Shown piece after piece: positions 1 to 9,623 of a DNA stretch of 64,000 nt. The first letter of the stretch is position 1. The number at the start of each line of letters is the position of its first letter. The notes under the pieces were generated by a model. The model was given only the letters and a program-made list of their open reading frames with translations, ran no database searches and had not been told where the DNA came from. The stretch comes from Desulfobulbus propionicus. Lineage in GTDB: Bacteria; Desulfobacterota; Desulfobulbia; Desulfobulbales; Desulfobulbaceae. The stretch is taken from assembly GCA_002748755.1 (NCBI GenBank), contig PDTD01000017.1:36747-100746 (forward strand). The letters run 5' to 3'. Both the position numbers and the translations under genes were made by a program.

Positions 1-1902
1 TTCGAAGACGCGGAGTTTGGCCTTGACATGCACCTGCAACTTGCCTCCGGGGAAGGTATCGTGACTGGTAAAACCAAGGTCATGTACCGCGGTCTGAAAG
101 TGGGAGTCGTCAAAGAGGTCATCCTCAACAACGATGATCTGCATACGGTCACAGCCCGAATTCTCCTGGATCCCCGCGCCAAAGCTGTTTTGCGCCAAAA
201 CACTAAATTTTGGGTCATTAAACCTGAAGTCGGTCTGACAGGCATCAACAATCTCGAAACACTGTTGGGCGGCATGTACATAACCTTCTCCATCGGAACC
301 GGGGGATACCGGGACAGTTTTATCGTTGAACCCGGCCCCATGCCCAAGCCGGCAAGCAGGGGCGGGAAATATTTTAAACTGACCTCTGCAGACAGTGGCT
401 CGCTGGCTATTGGAGCGCCGGTCCTCTACAAAAAACTCCAGGTTGGAGAGATTACCAACATCACCCTGAATCCCGATGGCAGCAAAGTACTCGTTATCTT
501 TCTGGTGTATAACGAGTACGCTCAATTGGTTCGCAACAATTCCGTCTTCTGGAATGTCTCAGGTATCCACATAGACGGCAGTATAACCGATATTAAGGTA
601 CACCTGAACTCCCTGCAAACAGTGCTGGCGGGCGGGATCTCCTTTCTCACCCCTGCTCAGGAAAAGAAAAAACAGGCTGCCGAGGGAACTGTATTTCCCC
701 TATATCGGGACCTAGCAGAAGCGCTTAGCACAGAGGAGATGCTCCGCGACCAGGGCATGGTCGTACAAGTTATCACCGACAAGATGCCGACGCTCTCCAT
801 AGGGTCCCCCCTGCTGTACAACAAAGTTACCATCGGTACGGTCGTCGGTTTCAGGCTGGCCGAAGATAACAAGAGGGTTCTCATCGAACTTGTGGTACAG
901 GCCCCCTACACGGATCTGCTTTCCACCGCTTCCAGGTTCTACAGTACCTCTGGTGTGACTCTGGAAGGCAGCCTCAAAGGCGTGAAGCTGGAAACCGAAT
1001 CCCTGGCTTCCATACTCTCGGGAGGCCTTGCCCTGTTGAACAAGGAAAGCGGGGAAAAAGTGCAACCTGGACATCGGTTCCGCCTTTGTACCAGTCGCCG
1101 AGAGGCCGAGCATGCCAGCGACCTCCACCTCAGACTGTATGTTCCCCATGCCAAAGGCATACAACCCGGTACCCGTATTACCTATAAAGGGGTTGCTATT
1201 GGAGAGGTGGAATCGGTACACCTCAACCAGGAGGCCACAGGCGTGGTTGCCCGGGCGTTTGTGACCGCAAGAAGAGAACATCTGTTTCGCAGCCAGAGCA
1301 GGCTTTTACTCGTGCAACCGACATTTTCACTCACCAACCCCATCCGCTTCAACACCCTGCTCACCGGACCGTACATTGAGGTCATCAAAGGCGAAGGACT
1401 GCCGTGTACAGAATACAATGTCCTGAAAAGCCCCCCCACGGAAACCGAAGAGAAAGACGGACTTGCCCTGATCCTGGAAACGCCGCATCTGGGATCAATA
1501 GACACGGGGACGCCAATCTTCTTTCGTCAGGTTCAGGTTGGCATGGTCACCGGATACCAGCTTTCCCCCGGCAGCCAGCAGGTCTGGATCAGGGTCCACA
1601 TCGATCCCAAGTTCACACATCTTATCTACTCGGGCTCCAGGTTCTGGAATTCCAGTGGAATACGGGTAAGTGGTGGGGTATTCAGTGGTCTGTCAGTGAA
1701 CACCGAGTCCATGCAGGCACTCTTGCGAGGGGGCATATCCTTTGCCACCCCCGAGGGTAAGGAGATGGGCAGCGCTGCCCAAAGTGGTGATCATTTTCTG
1801 CTGGCCACATCAGCGCAGGAAGAGTGGCTGACCTGGCAACCGCTCCTGCCTGCACCCGAGGATTCCGGCCGGGGACAAAGAAGACCAGCTGGCCGTGATT
1901 GA
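1..1902 (+). CDS. Multi-domain MCE/MlaD-family lipid transport protein (PqiB/LetB-like), 5' partial
   Basis: The reading frame is open from base 1, so the N-terminus, with any membrane anchor, lies outside the window. At least five MCE (MlaD) modules are visible, each marked by a G-[TSA]-P/K-[VLI]-x-[YF] strand followed by a V/I-G-x-[VI] turn: near visible residues 15-30, 140-155, 260-275, 385-400 and 500-515. PqiB has three such modules and LetB/YebT has seven, so the module count is closer to LetB. These proteins form stacked hexameric rings or tubes that carry phospholipids across the periplasm. The gene is convergent with the next one, with a six-base gap. The family is certain; which paralogue it is cannot be decided without the upstream genes (pqiA/letA). 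Confidence 0.88.
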   Translation, partial: FEDAEFGLDMHLQLASGEGIVTGKTKVMYRGLKVGVVKEVILNNDDLHTVTARILLDPRAKAVLRQNTKFWVIKPEVGLTGINNLETLLGGMYITFSIGTGGYRDSFIVEPGPMPKPASRGGKYFKLTSADSGSLAIGAPVLYKKLQVGEITNITLNPDGSKVLVIFLVYNEYAQLVRNNSVFWNVSGIHIDGSITDIKVHLNSLQTVLAGGISFLTPAQEKKKQAAEGTVFPLYRDLAEALSTEEMLRDQGMVVQVITDKMPTLSIGSPLLYNKVTIGTVVGFRLAEDNKRVLIELVVQAPYTDLLSTASRFYSTSGVTLEGSLKGVKLETESLASILSGGLALLNKESGEKVQPGHRFRLCTSRREAEHASDLHLRLYVPHAKGIQPGTRITYKGVAIGEVESVHLNQEATGVVARAFVTARREHLFRSQSRLLLVQPTFSLTNPIRFNTLLTGPYIEVIKGEGLPCTEYNVLKSPPTETEEKDGLALILETPHLGSIDTGTPIFFRQVQVGMVTGYQLSPGSQQVWIRVHIDPKFTHLIYSGSRFWNSSGIRVSGGVFSGLSVNTESMQALLRGGISFATPEGKEMGSAAQSGDHFLLATSAQEEWLTWQPLLPAPEDSGRGQRRPAGRD

Positions 1903-1908
1903 CAAGGA

Positions 1909-4900
1909 TCACAAAGGTAAAATATGAATTTCCTCCTGCAGGGGATAATTGCCCTCGATCAGCAGGCCTTGGCGTCCATCTATGGCAATGGGGTCGCCAA
2001 AAGCTATCCGCTTACCATGGACTTCAGCATATTCCTCTGTCTCATATACCTGCAGGTCTCGGCAACCCACAACACAGGTTTTCTCCAGCCTGGTTGCTAC
2101 CACAGAGGCATGGCTGGTCTGACCGCCTCTGGAAGTAATCAGGCCGTCAGCCATGGAAATTTCGCGGATGTCCTCAGGAACGGTATCACGGCGTAACAAG
2201 ATCAAAACACTCTCAGGTTCTTTTTCCCGAAGTTGGCGCAGGTTCTCCACCGTGAACACCGCCTTGCCCGAAAGGGCGGAACCAGACACACCAATACCCT
2301 TGGTCAAGATATGTTTGTGTGCCAGGTCACTGTCGGCAAAGACATTGAGGTGTTCTTTTTTCTTGATAGTGATCATATCCCGGGTCTGGAGGATATACAG
2401 GTCCTCCGGCTGAGGCCCTTCAAAGGTAAATTCTATTTCCTGGGGGTTCCAGCCCTTGTCATACACCAGGTTACGGCTTATCTCCAGCAGCTGGGCATAA
2501 ATATGAGGGAATTTCAACTCCAGGCTTTTGTCCGGGTCCCTACCATCCAACTCCGACTGTTCCACGGAAACCGGATAACTGGTAACCAGACCGGACACGA
2601 TATCCTCGCCCTGGTCGCCGGGAGCATAGTCTCCCCACAGAGCAACCCTGCGAACCTTGCGATAGGGGTGGGCCGTAAACAGTACGCCGCTTCCAGATTC
2701 CTGGGTCAGGTTACCATAGACCATTTCCTGTACAATAACAGCCGTTCCCCAGTCATCGGACACATCCATAAGGCGTCGGTATTCCCTGGCCTTGTCTGCA
2801 TTCCAGGAATCCAGGACAACCTCCACCGCCCCAATGAGCTGCAACCAAGGGTCTTCAGGCATCCCATATCCTCTCTTACGGACGGTATCTTGATAGCGTA
2901 GCGCCAGTTCACGCATGGCGTCAGGGGTGAAATCACGTTTCAGGTGGATCTGATACTGCTGCTTATGTTTATTCATCAGTTCCTGAAAAACCTCCCGGTC
3001 CATGCCGTGCGACATACCCCAGGACTGCAGAAAACGCCTAAAATTATCCCAGGCAAAATACGCCTTGTCTGGATAGAGAGCAGCAAATTCTTCCACGAGT
3101 TCCTGGTTGGTGCCCACGTTATGGATGGTGGTCATCATGCCGGGCATGGATATGGCTGAGCCGGAGCGTACCGAAAGAAGCAACGGTTGCCGGGGAGAAC
3201 CGAACACCGTATCTGTCTGTTCTTCTATCCGGGTAATGGCGGCTCTCACCTGCCGCATGAACTCATCTCTTGCCCGGTCAAATTTCCTCACAGCCTCATA
3301 GCATCGGAATATTTCCGAGGTAATGATAAAGGCGTGAGGGACCGGCTTGTTTTCCCTTGCCAAGACCACCAGGTTAAAACCCTTGTTGCCAAGGTGAATA
3401 AGGTTAAGGGTACGTATATTGTCATCATAGAGGGTACTGATCGCTTTTTCTGGGTTATAGGACATAAGCAGATCAAGGGTCTGTTCATCCAGGATATCTT
3501 TCTGGGCCTCCAGGGTCTGAATTATTCTGCTAATGAAATTATCCAAGTGCTGCAAACCAAAGGCCTTTGCAATCAGTTCACGAAAAAAACTTTCCGATAT
3601 TCGCAGCACGGACTCGGGAATATTCTTTTCATCAAACAGGCTTTGGTATGTATTGAGTAAGTTCGTTTTCCCGACCTGGGGGATGATAATGGAGAGATTG
3701 TTCTGGTGAATGTTGGTGTAATACGCATAGATAATATCCTTGACCGACTCGGAAAAACCGCGAAAAATGTCTAGATGCTGCGTATAGGAGAAGCGCTTGA
3801 TGCCAATGGACGACCCCAACAAACTGATATAGGTGTCCAGTTTGCGGCTGGTTATACCGTCTACCTGCAAGGCGCGGGAGAAAAGCCGAAGGCATCGTAA
3901 TATATGAAGAAAAGTTGCCTGCGTGATAAAGGAAAGGTTGACCGTCTCAAACAATCGTTCGAGATAGATGTTTGCCAGACTCTCCATGCGGAAAGTAAGA
4001 CCCAGGGCATCAAACTTACGTTCCGAATAGCGCCCGTACACCGAAGGAATATCTACGGCAATATGGCGTTTATAGTAGATCTCCTCTTGGGGCTCAAACC
4101 GCTCCTCACTAAGGATCACCTGCTGCAAATACGCAAGCTGCTTCAGGAGTTCTTCCAGGCAATGGAAAGGATTATCCTGCTCCAGCACATCCAGAAGGCT
4201 CTCCAGTTCCGGAAAACCGTTATGTATGGCGTGCTGCAGCTGCAGCTGTAACTCCGGTAGACTCAATTTATACTTTTGGTACAACAATTTATACATTTTA
4301 ACCAGCAGGTCGAAACGGGCACGCTCCTTTTCATCCAGATCCTGCTGTCTGTCAAGAAAGGCTAGCCGTTCAGTCTCGTTCCATTCCAGTATTTGATCCA
4401 TACGGGTGAAACGCAGTTCTTTTTTTATCCGCTGGGCCAGAAGGTGCTGATCCTCGACATAGGGGCCGCTTGCAGCAACCTGCTTCAAAACCTCTTCGGG
4501 CAGATAGGCGTTGAGATGTCGCTTGTCCAGGGTTATCCAAAAAGCAAAAATAGCTTCGATAAAACCAACAATAAGATTGCTTGATTCTACGTGGGCCTGT
4601 TTTCTGAGAAAATGAATCAACACATCTTTGCGCTTGTGGAGCTCGTCGAGTTCCGTCGAAACATCACGCAACGCTCCTTCAGCTCCGATTTCGTTATAGA
4701 AAACAGGCATCAGTTTGGTAAACTGTTTTGCCAGGTTATAAATAGGTTCAATGGGGTGATTCAGCAGCTCTGTGATATCCCGTTGAAAGAGATCCGTGTC
4801 CTTCACACAGATGCCGGTCAGGCGAATGTTGATAATGAGGGCTGAAAACAGGGTGGAACACCACTTGGGTTCCTGCTGAATGAGATTTAACCAGATCCTG

Positions 4901-6171
4901 ATATTACCCAAGTGGGCGGGGTTGGCAATGGGCTGCCAGTCCTCGTCCACTCCCCGAACATTGGCATATTGAAAGCCAAAGCGGACAGCCTCCCACAAAA
5001 AGGCCTCCACCAATCGTGAATTGCCCCGCTTGAATACCTCGTTGCCGATAACCTGGATACATTGCAGCGAGGTATGGGGGTAGCGCCGAACATTGACCTT
5101 GAGCAGATGAAAGGTGGTGATGAAGAATTGTTCGATCTCTTCAAAACTCTGCCTGCGAATCAGGTGGACCAGGGAACGGTTAATTTCCCGTAAGGTTTCT
5201 TCATGAATCAGAGACAGCCCACCGGTGTCCATGATTCGGAACAGGAACAGCAGCTTCCTGTTTTCCAGAAACAATGCGTCCTCTTCATCGTCATGGTTCA
5301 TCTCTCCATTCAACTGGGCAGGGATATCCCGGTACAACCGAACAATATCCATATGGTTGGGCAGCTTGAGAATGATCTCCAAACCTTTCAGCGGGTCCTG
5401 CTGCATGTCCACGGTGTCTACCTTGCGCAGGTGCTCGCGGAGGACAGCATGGGAGATGGCGTGCAATTTCTCTTCAGCCAACCTGTTATTGTTATACTCC
5501 CCGCATTGTTCCTTGAACCAGAGCAAGGGGTCCCCTTCCCCAAGCCAGTACTGATAGTTTCTCTGCAGAATCAACTGCATCAACATGGCTGGGGGGAGGA
5601 GGTCACCGCTCTTGTCCGACGCTTGACGGTACAGCTCTGCGAGCTGCACAACCAGCCTACGGATGGGATGATGCCCCTGGACGATAAACATCATGACCGC
5701 AGGCATGGAGTCGTTGAGACCATGTACTGTTCGCAAGAATTGATTCAACGCATCCTGATAGCGCGGCAGGTCTTCAGGAGACAACGTCTTGACCAGTTTA
5801 TCGGCATAGGCAAGCATAGCCTCGACAATACAGGCCACTAAATGCTCGTTCCTGGCGGCATCATGCAAGGCCTCAAAAAAAATAGATGAAAACAAGGTAA
5901 ATGCATGTGGCCCTTGCTCATGTTTGACAAAATGGGGTATGTTTTTCAAAACATAGGCCCGCAACTCGGGGATAATCATTCTCCAATTCCGATAAGGATG
6001 ACTCACCTCATACAGCAGGCCCTCCAGCTTGGCAGATAACCCCTGGTACGAGCGGACAATGTCCTGCAGCGGTACATATTGATGTTTGATTTCAACGTCA
6101 TGGGCGGTCTCCTGCAGGTTCGCCTTAAGGGCATCGGATTGGAGAGTCATTGAAATATCATCAACTTTCAT
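1909..6171 (-). CDS. Large PPDK-like protein: ATP-grasp plus PEP-utilising mobile His domain, long novel N-terminus
   Basis: A 1420-residue protein. The last ~500 residues carry a pyruvate-phosphate-dikinase-type nucleotide-binding region (S-V-R-S-G-S and S-M-P-G-M-M-T-T motifs) followed by the swivelling phosphohistidine domain with G-G-Q-T-S-H-A-S, catalytic His near residue 1354. The C-terminal PEP/pyruvate TIM barrel of real PPDK or PEP synthase is absent, because the protein ends about 66 residues after that His. The first ~850 residues are helical and match no family I recognise. Family knowledge suggests ATP-dependent phosphorylation of the His and transfer to an unknown acceptor. It is flanked by a convergent MCE gene and, upstream, a repeat element. 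Function is unknown. Confidence 0.8.
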   Translation of the reverse strand: MKVDDISMTLQSDALKANLQETAHDVEIKHQYVPLQDIVRSYQGLSAKLEGLLYEVSHPYRNWRMIIPELRAYVLKNIPHFVKHEQGPHAFTLFSSIFFEALHDAARNEHLVACIVEAMLAYADKLVKTLSPEDLPRYQDALNQFLRTVHGLNDSMPAVMMFIVQGHHPIRRLVVQLAELYRQASDKSGDLLPPAMLMQLILQRNYQYWLGEGDPLLWFKEQCGEYNNNRLAEEKLHAISHAVLREHLRKVDTVDMQQDPLKGLEIILKLPNHMDIVRLYRDIPAQLNGEMNHDDEEDALFLENRKLLFLFRIMDTGGLSLIHEETLREINRSLVHLIRRQSFEEIEQFFITTFHLLKVNVRRYPHTSLQCIQVIGNEVFKRGNSRLVEAFLWEAVRFGFQYANVRGVDEDWQPIANPAHLGNIRIWLNLIQQEPKWCSTLFSALIINIRLTGICVKDTDLFQRDITELLNHPIEPIYNLAKQFTKLMPVFYNEIGAEGALRDVSTELDELHKRKDVLIHFLRKQAHVESSNLIVGFIEAIFAFWITLDKRHLNAYLPEEVLKQVAASGPYVEDQHLLAQRIKKELRFTRMDQILEWNETERLAFLDRQQDLDEKERARFDLLVKMYKLLYQKYKLSLPELQLQLQHAIHNGFPELESLLDVLEQDNPFHCLEELLKQLAYLQQVILSEERFEPQEEIYYKRHIAVDIPSVYGRYSERKFDALGLTFRMESLANIYLERLFETVNLSFITQATFLHILRCLRLFSRALQVDGITSRKLDTYISLLGSSIGIKRFSYTQHLDIFRGFSESVKDIIYAYYTNIHQNNLSIIIPQVGKTNLLNTYQSLFDEKNIPESVLRISESFFRELIAKAFGLQHLDNFISRIIQTLEAQKDILDEQTLDLLMSYNPEKAISTLYDDNIRTLNLIHLGNKGFNLVVLARENKPVPHAFIITSEIFRCYEAVRKFDRARDEFMRQVRAAITRIEEQTDTVFGSPRQPLLLSVRSGSAISMPGMMTTIHNVGTNQELVEEFAALYPDKAYFAWDNFRRFLQSWGMSHGMDREVFQELMNKHKQQYQIHLKRDFTPDAMRELALRYQDTVRKRGYGMPEDPWLQLIGAVEVVLDSWNADKAREYRRLMDVSDDWGTAVIVQEMVYGNLTQESGSGVLFTAHPYRKVRRVALWGDYAPGDQGEDIVSGLVTSYPVSVEQSELDGRDPDKSLELKFPHIYAQLLEISRNLVYDKGWNPQEIEFTFEGPQPEDLYILQTRDMITIKKKEHLNVFADSDLAHKHILTKGIGVSGSALSGKAVFTVENLRQLREKEPESVLILLRRDTVPEDIREISMADGLITSRGGQTSHASVVATRLEKTCVVGCRDLQVYETEEYAEVHGKRIAFGDPIAIDGRQGLLIEGNYPLQEEIHILPL

Positions 6172-6341
6172 GGTGAGGCCTCTGCAATGGAAAAAAGTGT
6201 TGGTAGATGTAACCAGCTGCCTTGAATGTAAAACGGATCAACAAGAAAGTCAGCACCTGTTTTACCCGCACAAGAAGTTCCAGAACATCCGGCAGCATGT
6301 ACACAGGCTTGAAACAAATGCAATCAAGAGGGTACACACCC

Positions 6342-6569
6342 TAACCCTGATTTTTCATCAGCTCGGGTGGTGCTAGGTTCGGGAGTTTTGGTTCACTCAT
6401 TATACTTGGGGTATATGTGTTGCCAAAATACTACCGAAGATGGTGCCACCTGAACCGACCTTTGGTAAACATTTTGTCGATATTTGAACAGGCCCGAGGA
6501 TATCATAGCAACTTGTTCTTATATGTTTTTTCTCAAATGAGACAAAGTGTTCAAAAGGAATCCGGGCTA
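6342..6569 (+). repeat. MITE-like dispersed repeat, copy A (228 bp)
   Basis: Full-length plus-oriented copy. It starts at TA followed by a CCCTGATTTTTCATCAGCTC-type left end and finishes at ATCCGGGCTA. The internal landmarks shared with other copies are present: TATACTTGGGGTATATGTG, TGCCAAAATACTACCGAAG, and TTCTCAAATGAGACAAA near the right end. It fills most of the 433-bp space between the start of the PPDK-like gene and the deaminase gene, so it may lie in the deaminase 5' region. Confidence 0.85.
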
Positions 6570-6604
6570 AAAGAGGGTACCTCTATTTTTTAAGTGGGGT
6601 GATT

Positions 6605-7195
6605 ATGCAAAACATTAATTTTCAGCTCGGACTCCCGGAGTGGGCAGTACAAAAACTGGCAGGGATATCCTCCCCCTACGCCTCGGTTGAAGAGCGGATG
6701 CAGCTCATACTTGACTTTGCCGAGGACAACAGTGCCCACAACACCGGCGGACCGTTTGCAGCCGGTGTATTCGAACAGGAGACTGGCAAACTCATCGCCA
6801 TCGGGGTGAACCGAGTCGTACCATTGCACTGTTCAAGCGCGCATGCGGAAGTCATGGCCCTATCTTTGGCTCAACAGACCCTGGGTACCTATGACCTTGG
6901 CGGCAAGGGGATGGCTGTACATCAGCTCGTTGTCAACTGGCGTCCCTGCACCATGTGTTTTGGTGCTGTTCTCTGGTCCGGAATCCGCTCCTTGGTCATT
7001 GCAGGAGCAGATAAAGAGCTTGAACGGATTACCGGCTTTGACGAAGGACCGCTCACACCGGGATGGCGTGAAGAGCTCAGAGCCCGAGGAATTACTGTTC
7101 AGGAGAATGTCCTTTATCATAAGGCTGTCGAACAATTCAAGCGATTTGCGGCCAGTGGCCGACTGGTGTATAACAGCAGGCAGGGCACCGACTGA
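6605..7195 (+). CDS. Nucleoside/guanine deaminase family (CMP/dCMP deaminase zinc fold)
   Basis: A 196-residue cytosolic zinc-dependent hydrolase. The signature is H-A-E-V (zinc ligand His and proton-shuttling Glu, near residues 80-83) followed by P-C-T-M-C-F-G (two zinc-ligand cysteines, near residues 117-120). The length and the long N-terminus fit purine/guanine deaminases or uncharacterised nucleoside deaminases better than TadA, which is ~160 residues. I chose the ATG at 6605 because GGGG lies just ahead of it; a GTG two codons upstream is in frame. It is convergent with the next gene, 17 bases apart. The substrate cannot be told from sequence alone. Confidence 0.85.
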   Translation: MQNINFQLGLPEWAVQKLAGISSPYASVEERMQLILDFAEDNSAHNTGGPFAAGVFEQETGKLIAIGVNRVVPLHCSSAHAEVMALSLAQQTLGTYDLGGKGMAVHQLVVNWRPCTMCFGAVLWSGIRSLVIAGADKELERITGFDEGPLTPGWREELRARGITVQENVLYHKAVEQFKRFAASGRLVYNSRQGTD

Positions 7196-7212
7196 ACTCA
7201 TGAGAACCCAAG

Positions 7213-8100
7213 TTAGCGCTGCCGAAACGGTATCTGGCAGTAGTCAATCCCTTGTTGAGGTACAATGCTGTTCTGCGCCAGAAACATGCTCATGGAATTC
7301 ATGGAGATATTGATATTACTGGTCGGACCAAGATAGAGATGCTCCAATTGCAGGGGTGCATCGGGATTCAAAAGCAAGTCAAATGCAATATAGGGAACCA
7401 GCATGGCATTGGCTTCCCTGAACTGCAGTTCAAAGGGCCTACTCTCATCCCACACGGGTGAAACAATACGCCACTCCTGTTCCTCACGAAAAGAAGGATG
7501 CTTGAGTATGGCTGCGATGCGAAGAAGATCAACTTCAAGCCGTTGAAACACCGAAAGATAAACAGCCGACCGCTGCTTATGGTCCTCATTCCCTGCCAGG
7601 AGCCGTCCCGCTTCACGTTCGACGGCATTGATCACCTGGCCGATCAAACGTCGCTGCTTTGTAGGCTCATAAATACACTTGCCGATCTGAAAGGCCTGCC
7701 TGCGGGCACACCTGAGTATATAGTCAGAGGCGAAACCGATACTGACGCCTTTGCCATGGGAGCTGTACCCGCGCCACTGACTAAGCAGGTTGCCATGGGA
7801 ACGAAATGAGGCGGCAAACAACAGGTGACCATTGGTTATGCGGTGCATGACCCAATCGACAAACTGCCCCAAAAGATCGGCATACGCTGTACCGCTGGTG
7901 ATGCGCTGCTGTACCTCTTGGCGAATCAAATCACCGGCATGCTTCAATTCCGCAGAATCATTCATGTAACGAATATCACTGGCCCACAGCGAACGAGACC
8001 TGACAATACCCAGCAGGCCCGTCAGGGTAGTGTAATGATACAGGATTCCCCGGGGCCTATCGGCAAACAAGGTCAGGGTGAGTTCTTCAAATGCTCTCAT
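7213..8100 (-). CDS. DUF2971 domain-containing protein
   Basis: About 295 residues. Near the N-terminus it has the L-Y-H-Y-T-T motif, followed by L-W-A-S-D-I-R-Y-M-N-D-S-A-E, and S-Q-W-R-G-Y-S further on; all are typical of DUF2971. The family has no settled function and is often found in accessory or defence neighbourhoods. The frame is open a further 38 codons upstream, but the ATG at 8100 begins the conserved region (M-R-A-F-E-E). No good ribosome-binding site is visible. The upstream side holds a decayed copy of the dispersed repeat. Confidence 0.8.
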   Translation of the reverse strand: MRAFEELTLTLFADRPRGILYHYTTLTGLLGIVRSRSLWASDIRYMNDSAELKHAGDLIRQEVQQRITSGTAYADLLGQFVDWVMHRITNGHLLFAASFRSHGNLLSQWRGYSSHGKGVSIGFASDYILRCARRQAFQIGKCIYEPTKQRRLIGQVINAVEREAGRLLAGNEDHKQRSAVYLSVFQRLEVDLLRIAAILKHPSFREEQEWRIVSPVWDESRPFELQFREANAMLVPYIAFDLLLNPDAPLQLEHLYLGPTSNINISMNSMSMFLAQNSIVPQQGIDYCQIPFRQR

Positions 8101-8193
8101 AGTTACACATAGAATGCGTCTTGCTGACTGTCGGCTCCAATGGTATGGTACAAAGATGGTATACAATGAACGGGTGGATCTTGGTTTCCAACG

Positions 8194-8340
8194 AGCCCGG
8201 AGCCTCATCAACACAGATGTGCCAAATGCACATTTTTTAGGCAGTGCAGAAGACTACCCTCTCTTTGCTGGCCCAATACTGCTGAAGAAGGTGCCGCCCG
8301 TGCTGAGTTTTTGGTGAACATTGTGGAAAAATTGGCCGCA
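8194..8340 (+). repeat. MITE-like dispersed repeat, copy B (decayed, 3' end lost)
   Basis: It begins AGCCCGGAGCCTCATCAAC, matching the family left end, and continues with TGCTGAAGAAGGTGCCGCC and TTTGGTGAACATTGTGG, which align with the internal landmarks of full copies. The right terminal repeat is not recognisable. It lies between the divergent DUF2971 and KdnB-like genes. Confidence 0.6.
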
Positions 8341-8361
8341 AACCATTTCTTTTATAACTCG

Positions 8362-8547
8362 TTATTTTTGTATTATCTTTGTTGACTTCTCAAAAATATT
8401 CTTAAGAAATTCAGGTGAGCGGGATGCTCCTCCATAACATGGCTTCCAGTCATTGTACATCAATTGGTCGACAAGACCACGCTTTATCTGTAACCACTGG
8501 CAAAAACGAAATAATCTCTCCAAATTGAACGATATTATCAAAACCAC
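8362..8547 (-). CDS. Small ORF of unknown function, possibly a gene fragment
   Basis: A 61-codon reading frame with a GTG start, rich in Phe, Leu, Lys and Trp (residues include F-R-F-C-Q-W-L-Q and D-W-K-P-C-Y-G-G-A-S-R-S-P). The composition is more protein-like than the usual shadow frames and no other gene occupies the stretch. I do not recognise it. It could be a short real gene or the tail of a lost transposase-like gene next to the decayed repeat. It starts ten bases from the start of the divergent KdnB-like gene. Confidence 0.25.
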   Translation of the reverse strand: MVLIISFNLERLFRFCQWLQIKRGLVDQLMYNDWKPCYGGASRSPEFLKNIFEKSTKIIQK

Positions 8548-8555
8548 CCAATCCC

Positions 8556-9623
8556 ATGTATAAGAACTTTCGAATCGTACCCAACATTATTTTCGGTCGC
8601 GGCTGCTTCAATCAACTTGGTGATATTCTCAAAACCCGACGCAGCACCAACAATTCGTCCATGATATTTGTACTGGATGATGTTTTCAAGGACTCTCCCC
8701 TGGAAAACCGCCTGCCAGTGGAAGGAAAGGATCTGGTGCTCCATGTGAACGTGGACGATGAACCTAAGACCAGTTACATTGACCAACTGGTACAGCAACT
8801 CCAGAACACGGTACCGGACAAACCCGAGGGGATCATAGGCATTGGAGGCGGCTCAACCATGGATATTGCCAAGGCCGTATCACTAATGCTGAACAATCCG
8901 GGATCAGCTGCCGATTACCAAGGCTGGGATTTGATCCAAAACCCTGCCGTATACCATGCCGCCGTCCCCACCCTCTCAGGTACAGGAGCTGAAGTTTCCC
9001 GTACCACAGTTCTGACCGGACCTGAAAAAAAACTGGGAATCAACTCCGACTATACGCTGTTTGATCAGATTATTCTAGATCCCGAACTGATAGCCGATGC
9101 CCCCCGAGAGCAGAGGTTCTACACCGGTATGGATTGCTATATTCACGATATTGAGTCCCTGGAAGGCACCTACCTGAACGAATTCAGCAAGGCATACGGT
9201 GAAAAATCGCTGGAACTGTGCCGCCAGGTTTTTCTAGAAGATCATTCGGATAAAGACGATAAACTGATGATGGCCTCCTACTTCGGTGGCATGAGTATCG
9301 CCTATTCCCAGGTAGGAGCTTGCCATGCCCTCTCCTATGGACTCTCGTTCGTCCTTGGCATCCATCACGGTATAGGCTGCTGCATCACCTTTGATTATCT
9401 CGAGGAGATATATCCTGAAGGGGTACGTGCATTCCGAAAAATGATGGAAAAACATACCATCAACCTGCCCAGAAATCTGACGAGAGACCTGAGTGCAGAA
9501 CAGATGGATACCATGGCCAATGTTGCCCTGGGGCTGCAACCGCTCTGGGAAAACTGCCTGGGTCCAAACTGGGCGGCAATCATGACCAAGGAGCGAGTGC
9601 TGTCCCTGTATCAGAAAATGTAA
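8556..9623 (+). CDS. kdnB: Iron-containing alcohol dehydrogenase, probable 3-deoxy-alpha-D-manno-octulosonate 8-oxidase (KdnB-like)
   Basis: A 355-residue group III Fe-dependent alcohol dehydrogenase fold. The NAD-binding loop is I-G-I-G-G-G-S-T-M-D (near residues 90-99), then T-L-S-G-T-G-A-E-V-S. Metal-ligand histidines lie in the G-A-C-H-A-L-S-Y-G and G-I-H-H-G-I-G segments. The stretch G-M-D-C-Y-I-H-D-I-E-S-L-E-G-T is, from memory, typical of KdnB, which oxidises C8 of Kdo before transamination by KdnA to 8-amino-Kdo. No kdnA aminotransferase adjoins it. The broad family is certain and the KdnB assignment is probable. The ATG lacks a clear Shine-Dalgarno site. Confidence 0.72.
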   Translation: MYKNFRIVPNIIFGRGCFNQLGDILKTRRSTNNSSMIFVLDDVFKDSPLENRLPVEGKDLVLHVNVDDEPKTSYIDQLVQQLQNTVPDKPEGIIGIGGGSTMDIAKAVSLMLNNPGSAADYQGWDLIQNPAVYHAAVPTLSGTGAEVSRTTVLTGPEKKLGINSDYTLFDQIILDPELIADAPREQRFYTGMDCYIHDIESLEGTYLNEFSKAYGEKSLELCRQVFLEDHSDKDDKLMMASYFGGMSIAYSQVGACHALSYGLSFVLGIHHGIGCCITFDYLEEIYPEGVRAFRKMMEKHTINLPRNLTRDLSAEQMDTMANVALGLQPLWENCLGPNWAAIMTKERVLSLYQKM

